A stretch of DNA of 64,000 nt, from the NCBI GenBank assembly GCA_019614645.1, contig JABWDB010000001.1, positions 31,055,501 through 31,119,500 of the forward strand. Direction: 5' to 3'. The notes under the pieces are model-generated. The model worked only from the letters and a program-made list of their open reading frames with translations, did not search any database and was not told the origin of the DNA. Source of the DNA: Stratiolaelaps scimitus (Eukaryota > Arthropoda > Arachnida > Mesostigmata > Laelapidae). Position numbers and translations under genes: made by a program. Shown one piece after another: positions 43,583 through 56,164 of the stretch. Each line of letters begins with the position of its first letter. Position 1 is the first letter of the stretch.

Positions 43583-46500
43583 GTAAGTTCGCTCCCGGAA
43601 GCAGCCATCGCTCGAGACATATAGAGAAGTAGTCGACGCTCACGCCGCTTCCGAGTGGATAACCCCTCTGACTTGGATGTAACGCTGCGATTCTGATGTG
43701 TTTTCCATTTTGCCGTCAACGGTTCTTCTCGCGTCACCCAACGTTAAGCCCGTCTTCGGAGATGGAGCTTAGAGTTGGGTGTGCCGAGGCACAAGTGGGA
43801 GTATGCCAGTGCTTGCCGCAAGTGTTTGCCATTGATTGCAAATGAGTGAGTAAATTAGGAATTGTTTAAAACCAGCAGTGATCGCGTCATGATCGGCTGG
43901 CGACGTCTTCAACAAATCGAGATCTGGGCCGGAACAGATTGGATTTGACAATTCCGAATTCGACATTCACACCAACATACATGCATACGGACTACCCACG
44001 TCAGCCAGCTAGTTATTAGTGAGTCAATCAGCTAGAAGATCAGACAGTTAGTGGAGGAAATCGTTAACGCTGCCGTTAAAAACGCCCTGAGAACGGCGAT
44101 GCGTGTTCTGATGTTCTCCTCTTCGAGCCATCGGATCCGAAGGAGTGAGGATCCTCTCGAAGAGGGGCTGCAGTTTCTCACACGACACGGCCGCTCTCGA
44201 AAATCACAGTCGAATTAGCGGTCTCGGCGTTCGACCTCTCAGTAGAATCCAGCATTTGCACAACGATCATAACACATCGCGACAGACACAGGCACCACAG
44301 CAACCACTGCACTACAAACCGAACAGCTGCAACCTCACCAAAAACGTCACCCTGAAGTCGTCTTCTAATCGGTGTGTCCTGAGAACAATAGCAACAACAA
44401 TGACAACAACGATAGTGAAACGTGTCCAATCTATTTGTGGCACGGGTATTGTGACAGAACGTTGGACACGACCAAGGCTCGGCTGGCATATCCACCATTC
44501 ATAGGCAGGAGAGCCAACCGGTTGGTCAAAGACACTAACAGTATAATAATAACAACAACAACGACTACAATTGTAACAGTTTACGCTTCGGACCACCAAG
44601 CAACACCGCAACAAACAGCGTCGCTACGCACACGGAGAGCAAGCGACGCCACGTAAAGAAAGCAACAATGACAACAGCAACTATGTCAATGATAAGCTTA
44701 CCACATCGCCCAATTCTCCGCCGAGCTTTGCCGAGCACTGGCTAGCAAACACGCGTAAGCACTAGGCTAGCCGGAATACAAATCATATATATATATATAT
44801 TATGAGAACAATAATAATTATTACAATAATAATCCAGAGACCGAACACCAACAACAGTAACAATAACAACAACAGTATTAACGTCAACAACAGAACGTGC
44901 GGAGTGCACGAAGATTCGTCGAAAATCAGTGGAAGCGCGAAAGAAAAAAAATCAAGAAAAGGCTCTCCCAGAAGACCAAGTGGAAAACATGACGAAACAC
45001 AGGGAGCCAGCAAGAAAAGGGAGCGGAGACGAATCGAAACAGCGAAGATCTATAGGTTGAACTACGAAGCAGAAAAATGACCATTTATGCATAATAGGTA
45101 TAGTTATAATAATAATAACAGTAGGTATTATGATAATAATAATAATAATACTAATAATATGAGGTTATCAATGAGATTGCTTTTGCCCGTTGGCTTCTGG
45201 CCCGCCTTGAAGCGTACATAGCTAGCGATGCCGATCTGTACACTGATATACAATGCGGCGGATGCGGGGGACGGCAAATCTTCAGTGGGCTTGTAATTGA
45301 CCGCCACGGAGAGACAAGAGGGAGTTGCCGGCTTCCGAGACACCACATCGATACATCGCTCCATGAGAGTGCGTGTGTGTGTGTGTGTATGTGCATTCGA
45401 CGGAAATGAATTATACGAATTGAAAAGAAAACGCAACTGGTTGTTGTGGATCACACGTTTACAACCCTATTATATATATACATATATATAATATTGCGTA
45501 AAATAATGATAATATTAAATTAGAACAGATGCACATAGCGGATACGCTATACTATGATGTAATACAACTCGATGTATTTATTACACAAACGTACTTGCGG
45601 AGAAGAAATGGACATGGTAAACAATGAACGGGACGATAGTTCATATGATGGGGACGCCATAAGAAGCATCATCCTATGATAAGGCCAAGTGCAATTGAAA
45701 AAGTTGAACGGGCATTCAACGACACCCACCAGCCGCCCGTGACATATAGATCACATTGTATGTATCAATCTATATCGGTGATGAACGGATCGACGATATC
45801 ATCAAAATAATGATTATGGTCGAGTGGGTGTGGACGCCAATGATGAATCCATCGAACGCACACACAAACACAAAAATAGAGGGGCTAGATTGATAATTAA
45901 TTACTTAATAACGCTGTTGCTTGTGACAACAGCAGCAGCAGCAAATGAACGAATTCAGCTGAAACCACGAACAGTGTGAGCGTTCTCTGTTCATGGCCGT
46001 AGTAAGGCTGAGACCGAGGAAGCCGGGTTGGCTGTGGCAACCAGAAGCGAATTGCAGCCAACCCAAAAGCAGGCCGTGAGCAGCAGAATTTGTATACTCT
46101 ACATAGCGTATGGTATTATACATTGTAGCATTACCGTCACTGGAAGAGGAGCGATGTATTGTATACAAACGACGCTGGGTAATACACACACACCAAACAG
46201 GAATAGAAATAAGCATGTATTCCTTTACACTGTGAGTTCAGACAACACTCGATGACACAAAAAAACAATAACCCATAAAATTACTCCCTCGCTCTATCTC
46301 TCTCTCTCTCTTTCTATATATATATATATATTTTTTTATATATGTTACATTGTATCAGAACATATACTATTGCCGTATATATATATATCTTTTTATGTGA
46401 ACATTACATTAGTTGCTCTTCCTGAATCGACAAGATGAAACACAGTTTGATTTCACGGGACCAGCCGCCGTTCATAGAAGATCTTGATTCCACTGTTTCA

Positions 46501-48605
46501 GCTGTTATTTTGTGTTTTATTTTCGTATGTGTGTGTGTGTGTGTGTATTCTATTCGAAAGCGAAACATTTTTCATTCGAGTGGGGAGTCAGCCCTTATCG
46601 TTCTTTCGACGCGGTAGCGTGATGATAACAATAGCGATAACGAATAATTGTTACAATAATCATAATTATCACCGTAATCATTTGAACGATTCGGTCTGAA
46701 GGGATGAAAGATGAAACATCCAAGAAACAGTATCAGCAACAACAACAACAATAACAATAGCAATAACAACAACAACAACAACAACAACAAAAGAAAAGCA
46801 AATATTTCGGTGTTTCGTTTGATACACCTCATCGGTATACATGCGAACGGGCATCGTTGCCATGCGGCTCGATCGCAGCAGCAGCAAGCAGGCGAATTGT
46901 TCCCTTCAGCCCCTCAGCGTCGTTGTTGTGTTGTTGTTGTTGCTGCCCATTTTGTCTTCAGTGGTGTTGAGCTCACATCGTTCTAACTGTCGGTATCGAC
47001 ATCGCCACTGGAATAGCAACAGCCTCCGCTGTCTCCGAGTCAACCGCCGCGCCACCACTTGGGCCAGCCGTTTTAGCTGCGGTCGGCATGGCATCATATG
47101 ATATGTATAATGTTATACATATAATACCTTCAGCGAATGATAATCGTCTGAGATAATCGAAACCCCGGGACACTATGGCTACACACCACATAGATGGCTG
47201 ATAATAATAATAATAATAATATCAACAGTGAGACAATAGTTATCATCTATCTCAGCTTTTCAAAACGTTGCCCGCGACGATGTCGGTCAGCCTGTGGTTG
47301 CTAGCGGACATGGCTACGGCGTTCATGCGCGCCGAATCATTGCTGCCAGTATCACAGTGTTTATTATCGTCGTTGTTGTTCGTTTGCCTCGTGCACTGTA
47401 TGGTTGCACCCGGCAGACTCGCCCGCAGAACGTTGAATCGTTCTCATAGCTATGGTACGAAGAACATTCACAACTGATTTCTTTTGCATATTATTCTGTG
47501 TCTTAATATACGCAATAATTAGTGACGCAGTTGGGGGATATCGGTGTCGGGCCGAAGCCATCGTGATCACCCCCGAGAGAGAGAGAGAGATACAATAGCA
47601 CCGCATCTCGGCCTCACTGCAAGGGAACAGCCCAGCAGAAGGGAGGAATCGCAATTGTCAGCAGTAGTAGTTGCGTAGTGGTGATTCCATGTCCCCCACC
47701 ACAGGTGTCAACTAACGACAATGGGCGCTAATTCGCGCGGCAGCAAGCATCGGCATTCTTCGTCTGAGTGGCGGCGTGGCCCGGCGAAAATAGATAGCTC
47801 CCGTCTGATACAATCGTGATTCCAGTCGATTCGGCGTGTCAACCACCAACACACAACAAGCGCTGCGGTCGTTGCCGACGACGACGACGCGAGAAACATC
47901 CGCGAATCAACTAACGAGACGCCGACAACGAAATTCGACAGCCTGTCATCAGGCACACGGAATCAGTATCGCGGTGTCCGCCAGGTGCGGGAACCGCGTG
48001 GACAATCTGCACAGGTTCGACTTCGCGCTTCTGAGGTGTTTCGATCACACGGAGGACAGTTGAGCATCATCAGTGATGGTGCAGCATCGGTCGCTTTCAG
48101 CCGAGACAACGAAACCAGCCGACACCAGCAGTAGCATCGCCGTGATACGATTGACATCAATGCCACGGTGTGGCTAGGAGGACGAGGAGGAGGTGGCGAC
48201 AAGCAGGTAATAGTTTTGGTAACGTCAACAACGGCAATTGTTCACCGCTGTATCATATGCGGGCGTTCGGGTACGACGTTCGTTGCGGCGACGTCGAGCA
48301 GCGACATGGAGAGAGAGAGATAGACAGCCATTGCTACTGTCACTGATTGCGGATTGGTCCCTACTAAGCGTTACTTCTGTTCGTCCAGCGTTTATGGTTG
48401 AGCGCCGACAAGGCAACAGCGTGCTGTGGCAACAATCGCCATCGGGACTCGTTCAGCCGTTGCTCTTGCCTGTATTGACACAAGCTTCATCGACGCAGGC
48501 TGCGTCGACGACACCAGCAGCGGCAGCAGCAGCAGCAACAGCAGAAGAAGAACCAGCAGCAGCAGCCGGCCTGATTCATCGTATGAAGTCAGATCGGTGA
48601 CAACA

Positions 48606-48634
48606 CCTGCTGCTGCTGCTGCTGCTGCTGCTGC
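48606..48634. repeat. (CTG)n trinucleotide repeat
   Basis: About nine CTG units lie in tandem in the CAG/CTG-rich part of the block. They read as Ala, Leu or Cys runs in the plus frames. Confidence 0.85.
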
Positions 48635-50436
48635 GGCTGCGGCGTCGGCTGCGACTGATACCGTGGCCGTGGGCTGGGCGCAAACCCGCCGACGATAGGT
48701 GGCTCAGAACGAGCTGGCCAAGTCCGACATCATGGTCACCACCACAACAGGTATCGCCGCGACAAGTGGATCTTGGATTGCTTACTCCGTTCTGGTCTGT
48801 CTGTCTGCCTGCCTATTGTACCTCCGTGTCCGTCACTCATACAACTTACTGTCAGCAGCGCGGCAGCGGCACCGGCACCAGCACCAGCATCGTAGACCTC
48901 AGTTCACGCGGCTGGATCAGGGCCGAACGACTGACTACCTTGTTCATTCATCGAGCCAAGAAGAATCCAATAGTGACGTTGCCGCCCGCTCTTGCTCAAT
49001 TGTTTCGTCCACCAGCCCCACTCACTTGTGTATTCGTATCTCCCCCGCGCCGCGTCGCTTTGCTGGCGGTATCGATCGATCGATCGATCGACTGACTCCA
49101 CGACGAATTCGTGCTTGCTGCTGAGTGGAACCGACTGCCGTGGTATAAATAGGAAGACAGTCACAACAGCTTCGCCTATGAGCGGCTTCATGCTTCGATT
49201 CGACTGTCGTTGCCATCGTTGATACTGTGGTTCGCTGCTGTTGCTACGACCGCCAGTAGCCGACCATACAACATGCGACGCGATGATGCAGGGGTGACGA
49301 TGATGGCGGCGGCGGCGGCGGTGGTGGCGGCAGCAGCCGATAGCTGCTGGTGCTGGTGCTCCCGCTGCAACGCTGAACGAGGACAACAGAACCTGGACTG
49401 TTCGTCGGCGTTGTCTCTTCATCGTTATGTGATCCCAGCCGTAGGACTCAGCCGCTCGGTCGGACGCACTTTTCTTTCCCGGCTGTTCTCCGTTTGTCCG
49501 CTCATCCAATACAACTCCTATTGTGTCGTCGTCGTCGTCGTCATTGCCAGCCCCGTTGCCGCTGCTATAGCAGCTGCGGCTGCTCCTGTTTGAGTCGGTT
49601 GTACAACGGCGACAACTTCGATTTCTGCTACTGCTGGTGCTGCTGCTGCTGCCGCTGCAGAAGCTCCGGTTGCGGCCGCGGGCGGATTCCACGGCAGCCG
49701 AAACAGCCAGCCGTGTTCTGCCGCCACTGGAACCAGCAGCACAGCAACTACCACCACCACTACAACAACAACTACGCCGCCACCGACGCCCGGCAGGCGA
49801 TAGCGCCATCGACTCCACTGGGTGGCCGCCGGTCGCCGATATATCGTGGCCGTGTCGTCCAGGGACGGCGTTGCCGATGTTCGGCAACGGCGCTGCCTGA
49901 TTCTTCGGCTGTTGTCAGATTCTGCATGAATACCGATTGTTGGCCGAACAGCGAACATCGCAACGACCGCCGATACCTGTGCTATTACAACCGGTCCTTT
50001 CGGGCAAAGGGGAGGATATCGATGAATTTGTTGGACCCACTATACTAGTGCTACAACCAAAATTTCAGCTGCTGCTGCTACTACTTTTATGGCTATCGAT
50101 CGTGCAGCCTGAACCTGACGGTAGAAGTGAACGCTAACTCCTCTACCAAGTCCTTAGATAACAGTTCAAACTGAGTATGTGGCATTCTTGTTAACGGAAT
50201 CGGTTGTTATGTTACGCAATGTCCTCAATGCCTTGTAAACGCGCCTGTCCTGCCGCTGTTTTTAACGCAGGTCAGACGCAACATGCCGCGATGAGATGAG
50301 CGAGAAATGAACAACAGCCACAACGCAAAGGATCAGTGGCAGCAACAACCGCCGCAGTGGACCGAGAGGTCGAAGATGAGGTTGGCACTGCAGACAGAAA
50401 AGAAAGAGCGGCCGCTATTTGTCGCACACCGGCCTG

Positions 50437-50484
50437 TTGCAGCAGCAGCAGCAGCAGCCGCGGCGGCAGCAGCAGCAGCAGTAG
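50437..50484. repeat. (GCA)n trinucleotide repeat
   Basis: About sixteen GCN triplets, mostly GCA with GCC, GCG and GCG-like interruptions, read as poly-Ala in a 105-codon plus-strand open frame. The interruptions keep the amino acid the same in that frame. Confidence 0.85.
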
Positions 50485-53400
50485 TCCAATCCGATAGCGG
50501 CACTAGCAGCAGCAGCAGCATCAGTTCCAGCAGAGCCCAGCGCCGAGACGACTTCGACAGAATACATTCATACGGACATATGAAAACGGGAGAGAAAGAG
50601 AGAAAGAGCGAGCAAGCCTACTAAGTGCGGAGAGGTTGCTATCGGGCACCGGCAGGGGGCGGCGGCCGCGGCAGCACAACGGCACCATCACCACCATCGG
50701 CCTTGTTCATTCGTTCGACTGTTGTTAGCTCGACGTTTTGTTCGGACCTCCATCGCTGCGTCGGCCACCAGCGGCAGCAGACAAACGATTCGAATTCCTG
50801 TACGCCGAGATCTGTGTGGGAACTAACAACTAGCGAACAGTGAATAGCGAGACGAGTATACAATTCTCCTCTTCTTCGATCCCAGCCAAACAAGCGAACA
50901 GCGGCGACACATCTAGCAGCAATGTTAGCTAGCGAGGGCAAGCCGGCTTGATTGTAGTTTTAGCCGCATTGAGTTAATGAGCGAGTGGTGCCGAACGCTG
51001 CATCGAGATCGTAGAAGATATATCATAATATTAATAATAATAATAATATCATGCACATCATGCGGTGCGATTGGCGGGTTAGCTAGATCTGGCGACGGCG
51101 GCCGGGTGGCCATTTCAAGGCAGTTGATAGATCAATCAATCTATGCTCGATCTCTCACTCTCTCTCGCTCGCACACCCGCTCAGTCAGTCGTGATTGCTG
51201 GTCCAATGACTAGCGGGTTGGTTGGCTTTGGCTAGCTCAGCTCTCTCTCTCTCTCTCTCTCCGTGTATCTGCGTGTCTAACTGACTGTCTGTGCGTATAT
51301 CTGTGGGCATGAGTGACTTGAGCGTGTGTATGTGTGTGTGTGTGGTGTGTCAGCGTACCGCGATCTACGATCTAGTGCCCACGGTGGCGTACTCGCCGTT
51401 GACGCCAAAGACACCGTAACACGAATGGATCCCACTATGACGGCATCTACCGACAGCTCAGGCGAACGAGGAGACGAAGCTTCGGCTCCGGCAATACAGC
51501 AGAGGCAGGCAGCAACAGGTTAATGCGTAAGCACGACTCGGTGATGGCGCACGGAGTTGTGCAGCCGCTCCCGGAGGTCCACCCACCAACGGGCACCGAC
51601 GACGGGATCATTGGATAGAAAGACAGGCCTCCCAGTCAGCCCGCTTTGCGGAGATATGCCACCCTGGGATTGATCAGAGCAGGCCAGGATAGCGGATTGT
51701 CCTGTAGATGATCATCGATCTGCGAACCGACAACTGAACTGGGACCCCCACGGACGGCTGAACGTCAAGATGACGCCGATATGTCAAGCGGCAGGTAGAA
51801 GAGTTTAGTGGCGCTTAGTGGCGTGAATCCACTGGAACGACTATTGAACTCAGCGTTAAACGCTCATTACCAAATATGCAATTGCTGACAGCGCACATTT
51901 CATGTATTGCCTCGTGCAATATTGCAGTAACACCAACAACAGCGGTTTACGATGAATTCAGCTCGATTCAAGAATATCAAACACAATCTATATTATAAGT
52001 CGTTCGCGTAATTTTAATATTTCCCTTTCGAGATAACCATTTTGGATAACACGAGCTGATGTGCGAACAGCTAAAAGGATATAATTTCCTTTCTTTGCCG
52101 TAAGTGTACCTGCGGTAGATGTTCAATATAGCTGTAGATCGCATGGTGTTCACCCGTACAGCCACTCGCTGTGACAGTACATTGGAATAACGCTGACAGA
52201 ATGAACTCTCCTGTAACAAGTTACTGAAGAAAGTCCAGAAGCGGATCGAGACGTTTAGGTTGGCAAATTCTTGCGGTGTTAGAGTGTGTCGGAGTCCGTG
52301 GCAACAAACAGTCGACCAGAAATGTTCACCGTGTAGGCTATGTATAGAGAGAATCCTTTGTCGATCTGGCAAAATTCAGACCCGAGGCATAGCCAGTAGC
52401 AAATAAATAAGCAATCGACGAATAATAGAGTTGCTGCAACTGCTCAGAAATGAAACATGTACAACATATGTATAAGAATAAGAAGAGCAATAATAATGAT
52501 AACATGCATATATACCGTCAACTTTGCTTTATTGGAATGGAAGCACATCAAGACAGACATATATATATATATATATATATCTTACGTAAATTTTGAAAGT
52601 ACAGCTAGTCGGCTAAGCGGTGAACGCAACCTTAACACAACTGTTTTTGAGCGTTCTTCCTTGTGGCTCCATGGTTCGGACGTTGTTCGCATCTCACGTA
52701 TAGGGCCCATTGAACCTACTATGCCGTAAATGACGAGAGGCATGTGCAGCAAGCGGTTGCATTGTCTGTGGTTGTTTTGTGCGTTAACGGGAGAAGGAAT
52801 AAACTTCGTTGTGATGGCCGAATCTGCTGCTGCTGCTGCTAAAAGCGCTGGACGGGGTCGATTTGCTAGACCGCTCGATGGAACAGGCGCAACCGCTCAT
52901 GTGGAACTCGCGTTGCGAGAGGCATTTTTAGCTGACTCGTTGTGTTTAAGTAACGACGACCACAGCAAACTGATTGGACGGATGATAGCAGCGCGCATTC
53001 GCTCTGGCTAAAAACCATCCCAACTCATTGGAACTATTTTGGCTAGCGGACATCGAGGACCAGTGCGAGTCATGCTCAGACTGCGTTGGCTGGCCATCTT
53101 ACACTCTGCGGTGAGTACACAAGTGATATACCCATGCCGCCTGAGAGCTACGACCTTATCCTCCATCGGTGCAGGAGCGGGTCAAGCCAACTCTCACTAA
53201 AATCGATCACCGACAACAGGACTGCGCTCGCGACCAACTCGCGAGACGCAGCGCCAACTGTTACTAGCGTTCTGGCTGCAGGTAGACTGCACTGGCATGG
53301 ACGGCCGCCGCAGCGTGGCAAGTGCGAACCCTCTCATCGCGAGCAAAAACAAGGGGCATAGATCGCACGCCGAGCGTCAATCCCACATTTGACGTACGTC

Positions 53401-54737
53401 TTGGATACGTTCCAGCTCAAGGGTGAGGTCAGCCATGTACGCTGTAGTGTGCGCGTCTTGAAGCACGCGTGGCGTCTGCACAGAACAAGCCATTAAATCG
53501 AACAAAACCAAGCAGAGAGAGAGAGAGAGTGAGAAGGGGGGAAGCGATCTCGAATCGAAGAATGACAACAAGAGATACAAGCGCTTTCTGTCCAACCACG
53601 ACAATGGAAAATGGTCAGTGGGGAGTCGCTCTTCGACGAAGTTCTCCCTCGGCTGATGTCCTCCGGCCAGAACAGGGTGGACACGGAGCTCCTCCAGTAC
53701 ACACCTCCCCTCGCCCCTTGGCTGTCGGTGAAAGTTGTTGACCTCTCTTCGGCGGTGATGCGACCGCCGCACCGTTTGGCCTCGCCAGCCAGCAACACCA
53801 GGCGGCAGCGCTGATGGCGGTGATGATGACTCCGAAACGGCCAGTTCAGTTAGTTCATATTGGGGAGGGGTGGGAGTCGAGAGAATCATTTTCGCGGCCT
53901 AACATTCGCATCGCTGCAGGACCCATCGGCGTCGTATACACAATCGTGCTACAGTGCTCTAACAGCGTACCACTATTAGACCGAACGGGGATCGAGGCTG
54001 AAGCTGGCGCAGCAACTGAAGCTCGTGGATCAGCCACTGAGCAAGCACCATTCAGCGGCAAGCAGAACAGCAACATCGTGCAGGGACGAGTGTACGGTGC
54101 AGCGAGGTCCGCCTCGTCGGAGAGGTCGCGAGTCGACCAGTTTCCTGTGAGGCCCCTCTAGATCTGGACTATACTCCGGTGGACAGATCCTGGCTGCTTT
54201 GGTCGCCGTTGGTCGTCGAGCTTTTGGGCTAGACCAAGCTCGTCCACCACACACACCCGAGAGCCTGACCTAGGCCCAGTGCTGAACCCCGTATTGCAGG
54301 AGACTGCTCAACGACTACCACTAGTCCTAGTCTTACTGCTAATGTTACGGCCCTTGTCACTACTACCACAGCTACGATCGACCCAGACGAGGACCTACAG
54401 CGGAATAGTGGCATCACTCTCGAAGGCTAATCACCATTGTCCCTTCGCCAGTGAGCGGACGAGCCTGAACGAACTGCCAACGCAGCCGAAACAGTCCAAG
54501 TATTCCGGGCCGACAACTAGGCGAGTGCTTGCTCGGCTGATTCCTCCAAAGCAGCAGCAGCAAACGAAGAGTGAGGTCCACGCAGCGCCACCATTCTCCC
54601 AATAAGAACCCGACCCCAAAACCGAACGAAAATCGATTGACCCCTGGCCGGGAACTCCTGACCATCAAATGGGCTGAGGACGACACCCATAACAAATACG
54701 CAAACACGTGGTGTAGCTTCCAACCTCTACCAACCTA

Positions 54738-54881
54738 GAGGATGATTTCTCGAATATCGAGGATTAATCCGGCTTATATATAATAATAATCGATTCCAGC
54801 CATCCACCAAGAGTCGATTATTATTATTATTAATATTATATATAAGCCGGATCAATCCTCGATATTCGGGAAATCGTCCGC
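54738..54881. repeat. Imperfect inverted repeat / hairpin
   Basis: The left arm 54738-54793 and right arm 54814-54881 are inverted copies around a 20 bp loop. The outer 43 positions match with four differences, two of which would be G-U pairs in a plus-strand RNA. The inner part is an AT trinucleotide run about 12 bases longer in the right arm. The GC-containing outer arms (CCGGCTTATATA, TATCGAGGATT) rule out a simple microsatellite palindrome. It could be a foldback transposable element (MITE), a small inverted duplication, or a small-RNA precursor hairpin. No target-site duplication is evident. Confidence 0.85.
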
Positions 54882-56107
54882 AAGTATTATATATCCTAAA
54901 TTTAACTAAACGTCTCCTCATTATCCACCCACTATCAATAATTCAACTCGAATTCGTTCCTAGATTTGAAATATTCCCCACGGAATATCACACGTTCACC
55001 CCGCCGGGGTGAACCGTCATTAACATCAGTTGACGGTCAGCGGTCATTCGAATTCACACGTTGTGTGTGTGTATGCATGCGTACTTCGATAGTCCAGGCA
55101 AACCCGGCCAGTCAGCAGCAGTTAGAATTAATTGGCCACTGAGTTTGCTAGAGATCGATTTTCTTTGGAACGGGACGGAGAATAAAGAGGTGAAAAACGC
55201 GTGAGGAGCAATTAGGCAGTGAACGCTTCAATTTTTAATTAGCTATTTCCAATGATGCAGACCGCGATATTCGATATATTCTGCTGCCGCTGTCGCGCAG
55301 TCGTTGTGAATCTGGCGAGTGTGTCTCCCGATTAAAAGGCTCCATTTTATCAGTTGCCTTATCGTTTCCGATCCATTCAAACATTAAACATAATCGGTTG
55401 GCATGCATTTAAATATATAGGCATCTTTAGCGTCTGCCGGCGTCAGGTTGCCAATCTACGATTCGCGGTATATATATATATATTTCGTAGAGCAGCGCGG
55501 CCAGTCAACGATCACGACAAATTTACCATTTCACTTTCGACAGCTTGTACATTTCTCGTAAAGCTCTCACTCGGCATTACGCCATAAATATGATACGTCC
55601 CCATACAGCGTCCATGACGGTGCCTAAAAAATCCGCGCAGCCGGTCATCCATAGTCACCATCGGAACCGGTGAGATGACGTTATAATACTGAATAGAACG
55701 TTGAGACAAATATAGGATACTCTAGTAATCCTGCCCGCGCACAATCATGCTAACATTCGGCTCAAAAAAACAGGAGCAACCCAACTGAAACGACTGTAAA
55801 ATATTTGAGGCTGACACTATTGCCCCGTGGTGTGCGTGCGTTAGCGAACGATTGAGTTTCAAACAGAAGGAAGGCGTCCAACTGTTTTTATTAATTTTTA
55901 TTTTGCGAATAAACAAATCCGATTATATTAATCCTTTCTTAGTAATGTTGTGGCGATTCGTGTTTGGTCTAATTATCATTTTGGTATTGTCGTTGTGATT
56001 ATATAGTATATGCGCGTATAGCGATTAGATGGAAATTGTCATGAGAAAAGAGGTCCATCGAATAAAAAGAACAAGCGTTATTTACAATAGCAAATAATTA
56101 GGGGACT

Positions 56108-56164
<57 letters not shown>

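Larger units (their letters stand above)
42601..54700. other. Triplet-repeat-rich block, no firmly assigned gene
   Basis: The block is rich in CT runs and CAG/CTG, CAA and GTC triplets. Apart from the candidate exon at 43429, many open frames overlap on both strands. They include the longest in the window, 327 codons on the minus strand at 48904-49887, which is Ser/Arg/Cys-rich with no known domain. A few plus-strand frames (48732-49124 with one hydrophobic helix, 50307-50624 with a poly-Ala run) are listed as observations, because their composition is explained by repeats. Confidence 0.45.
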
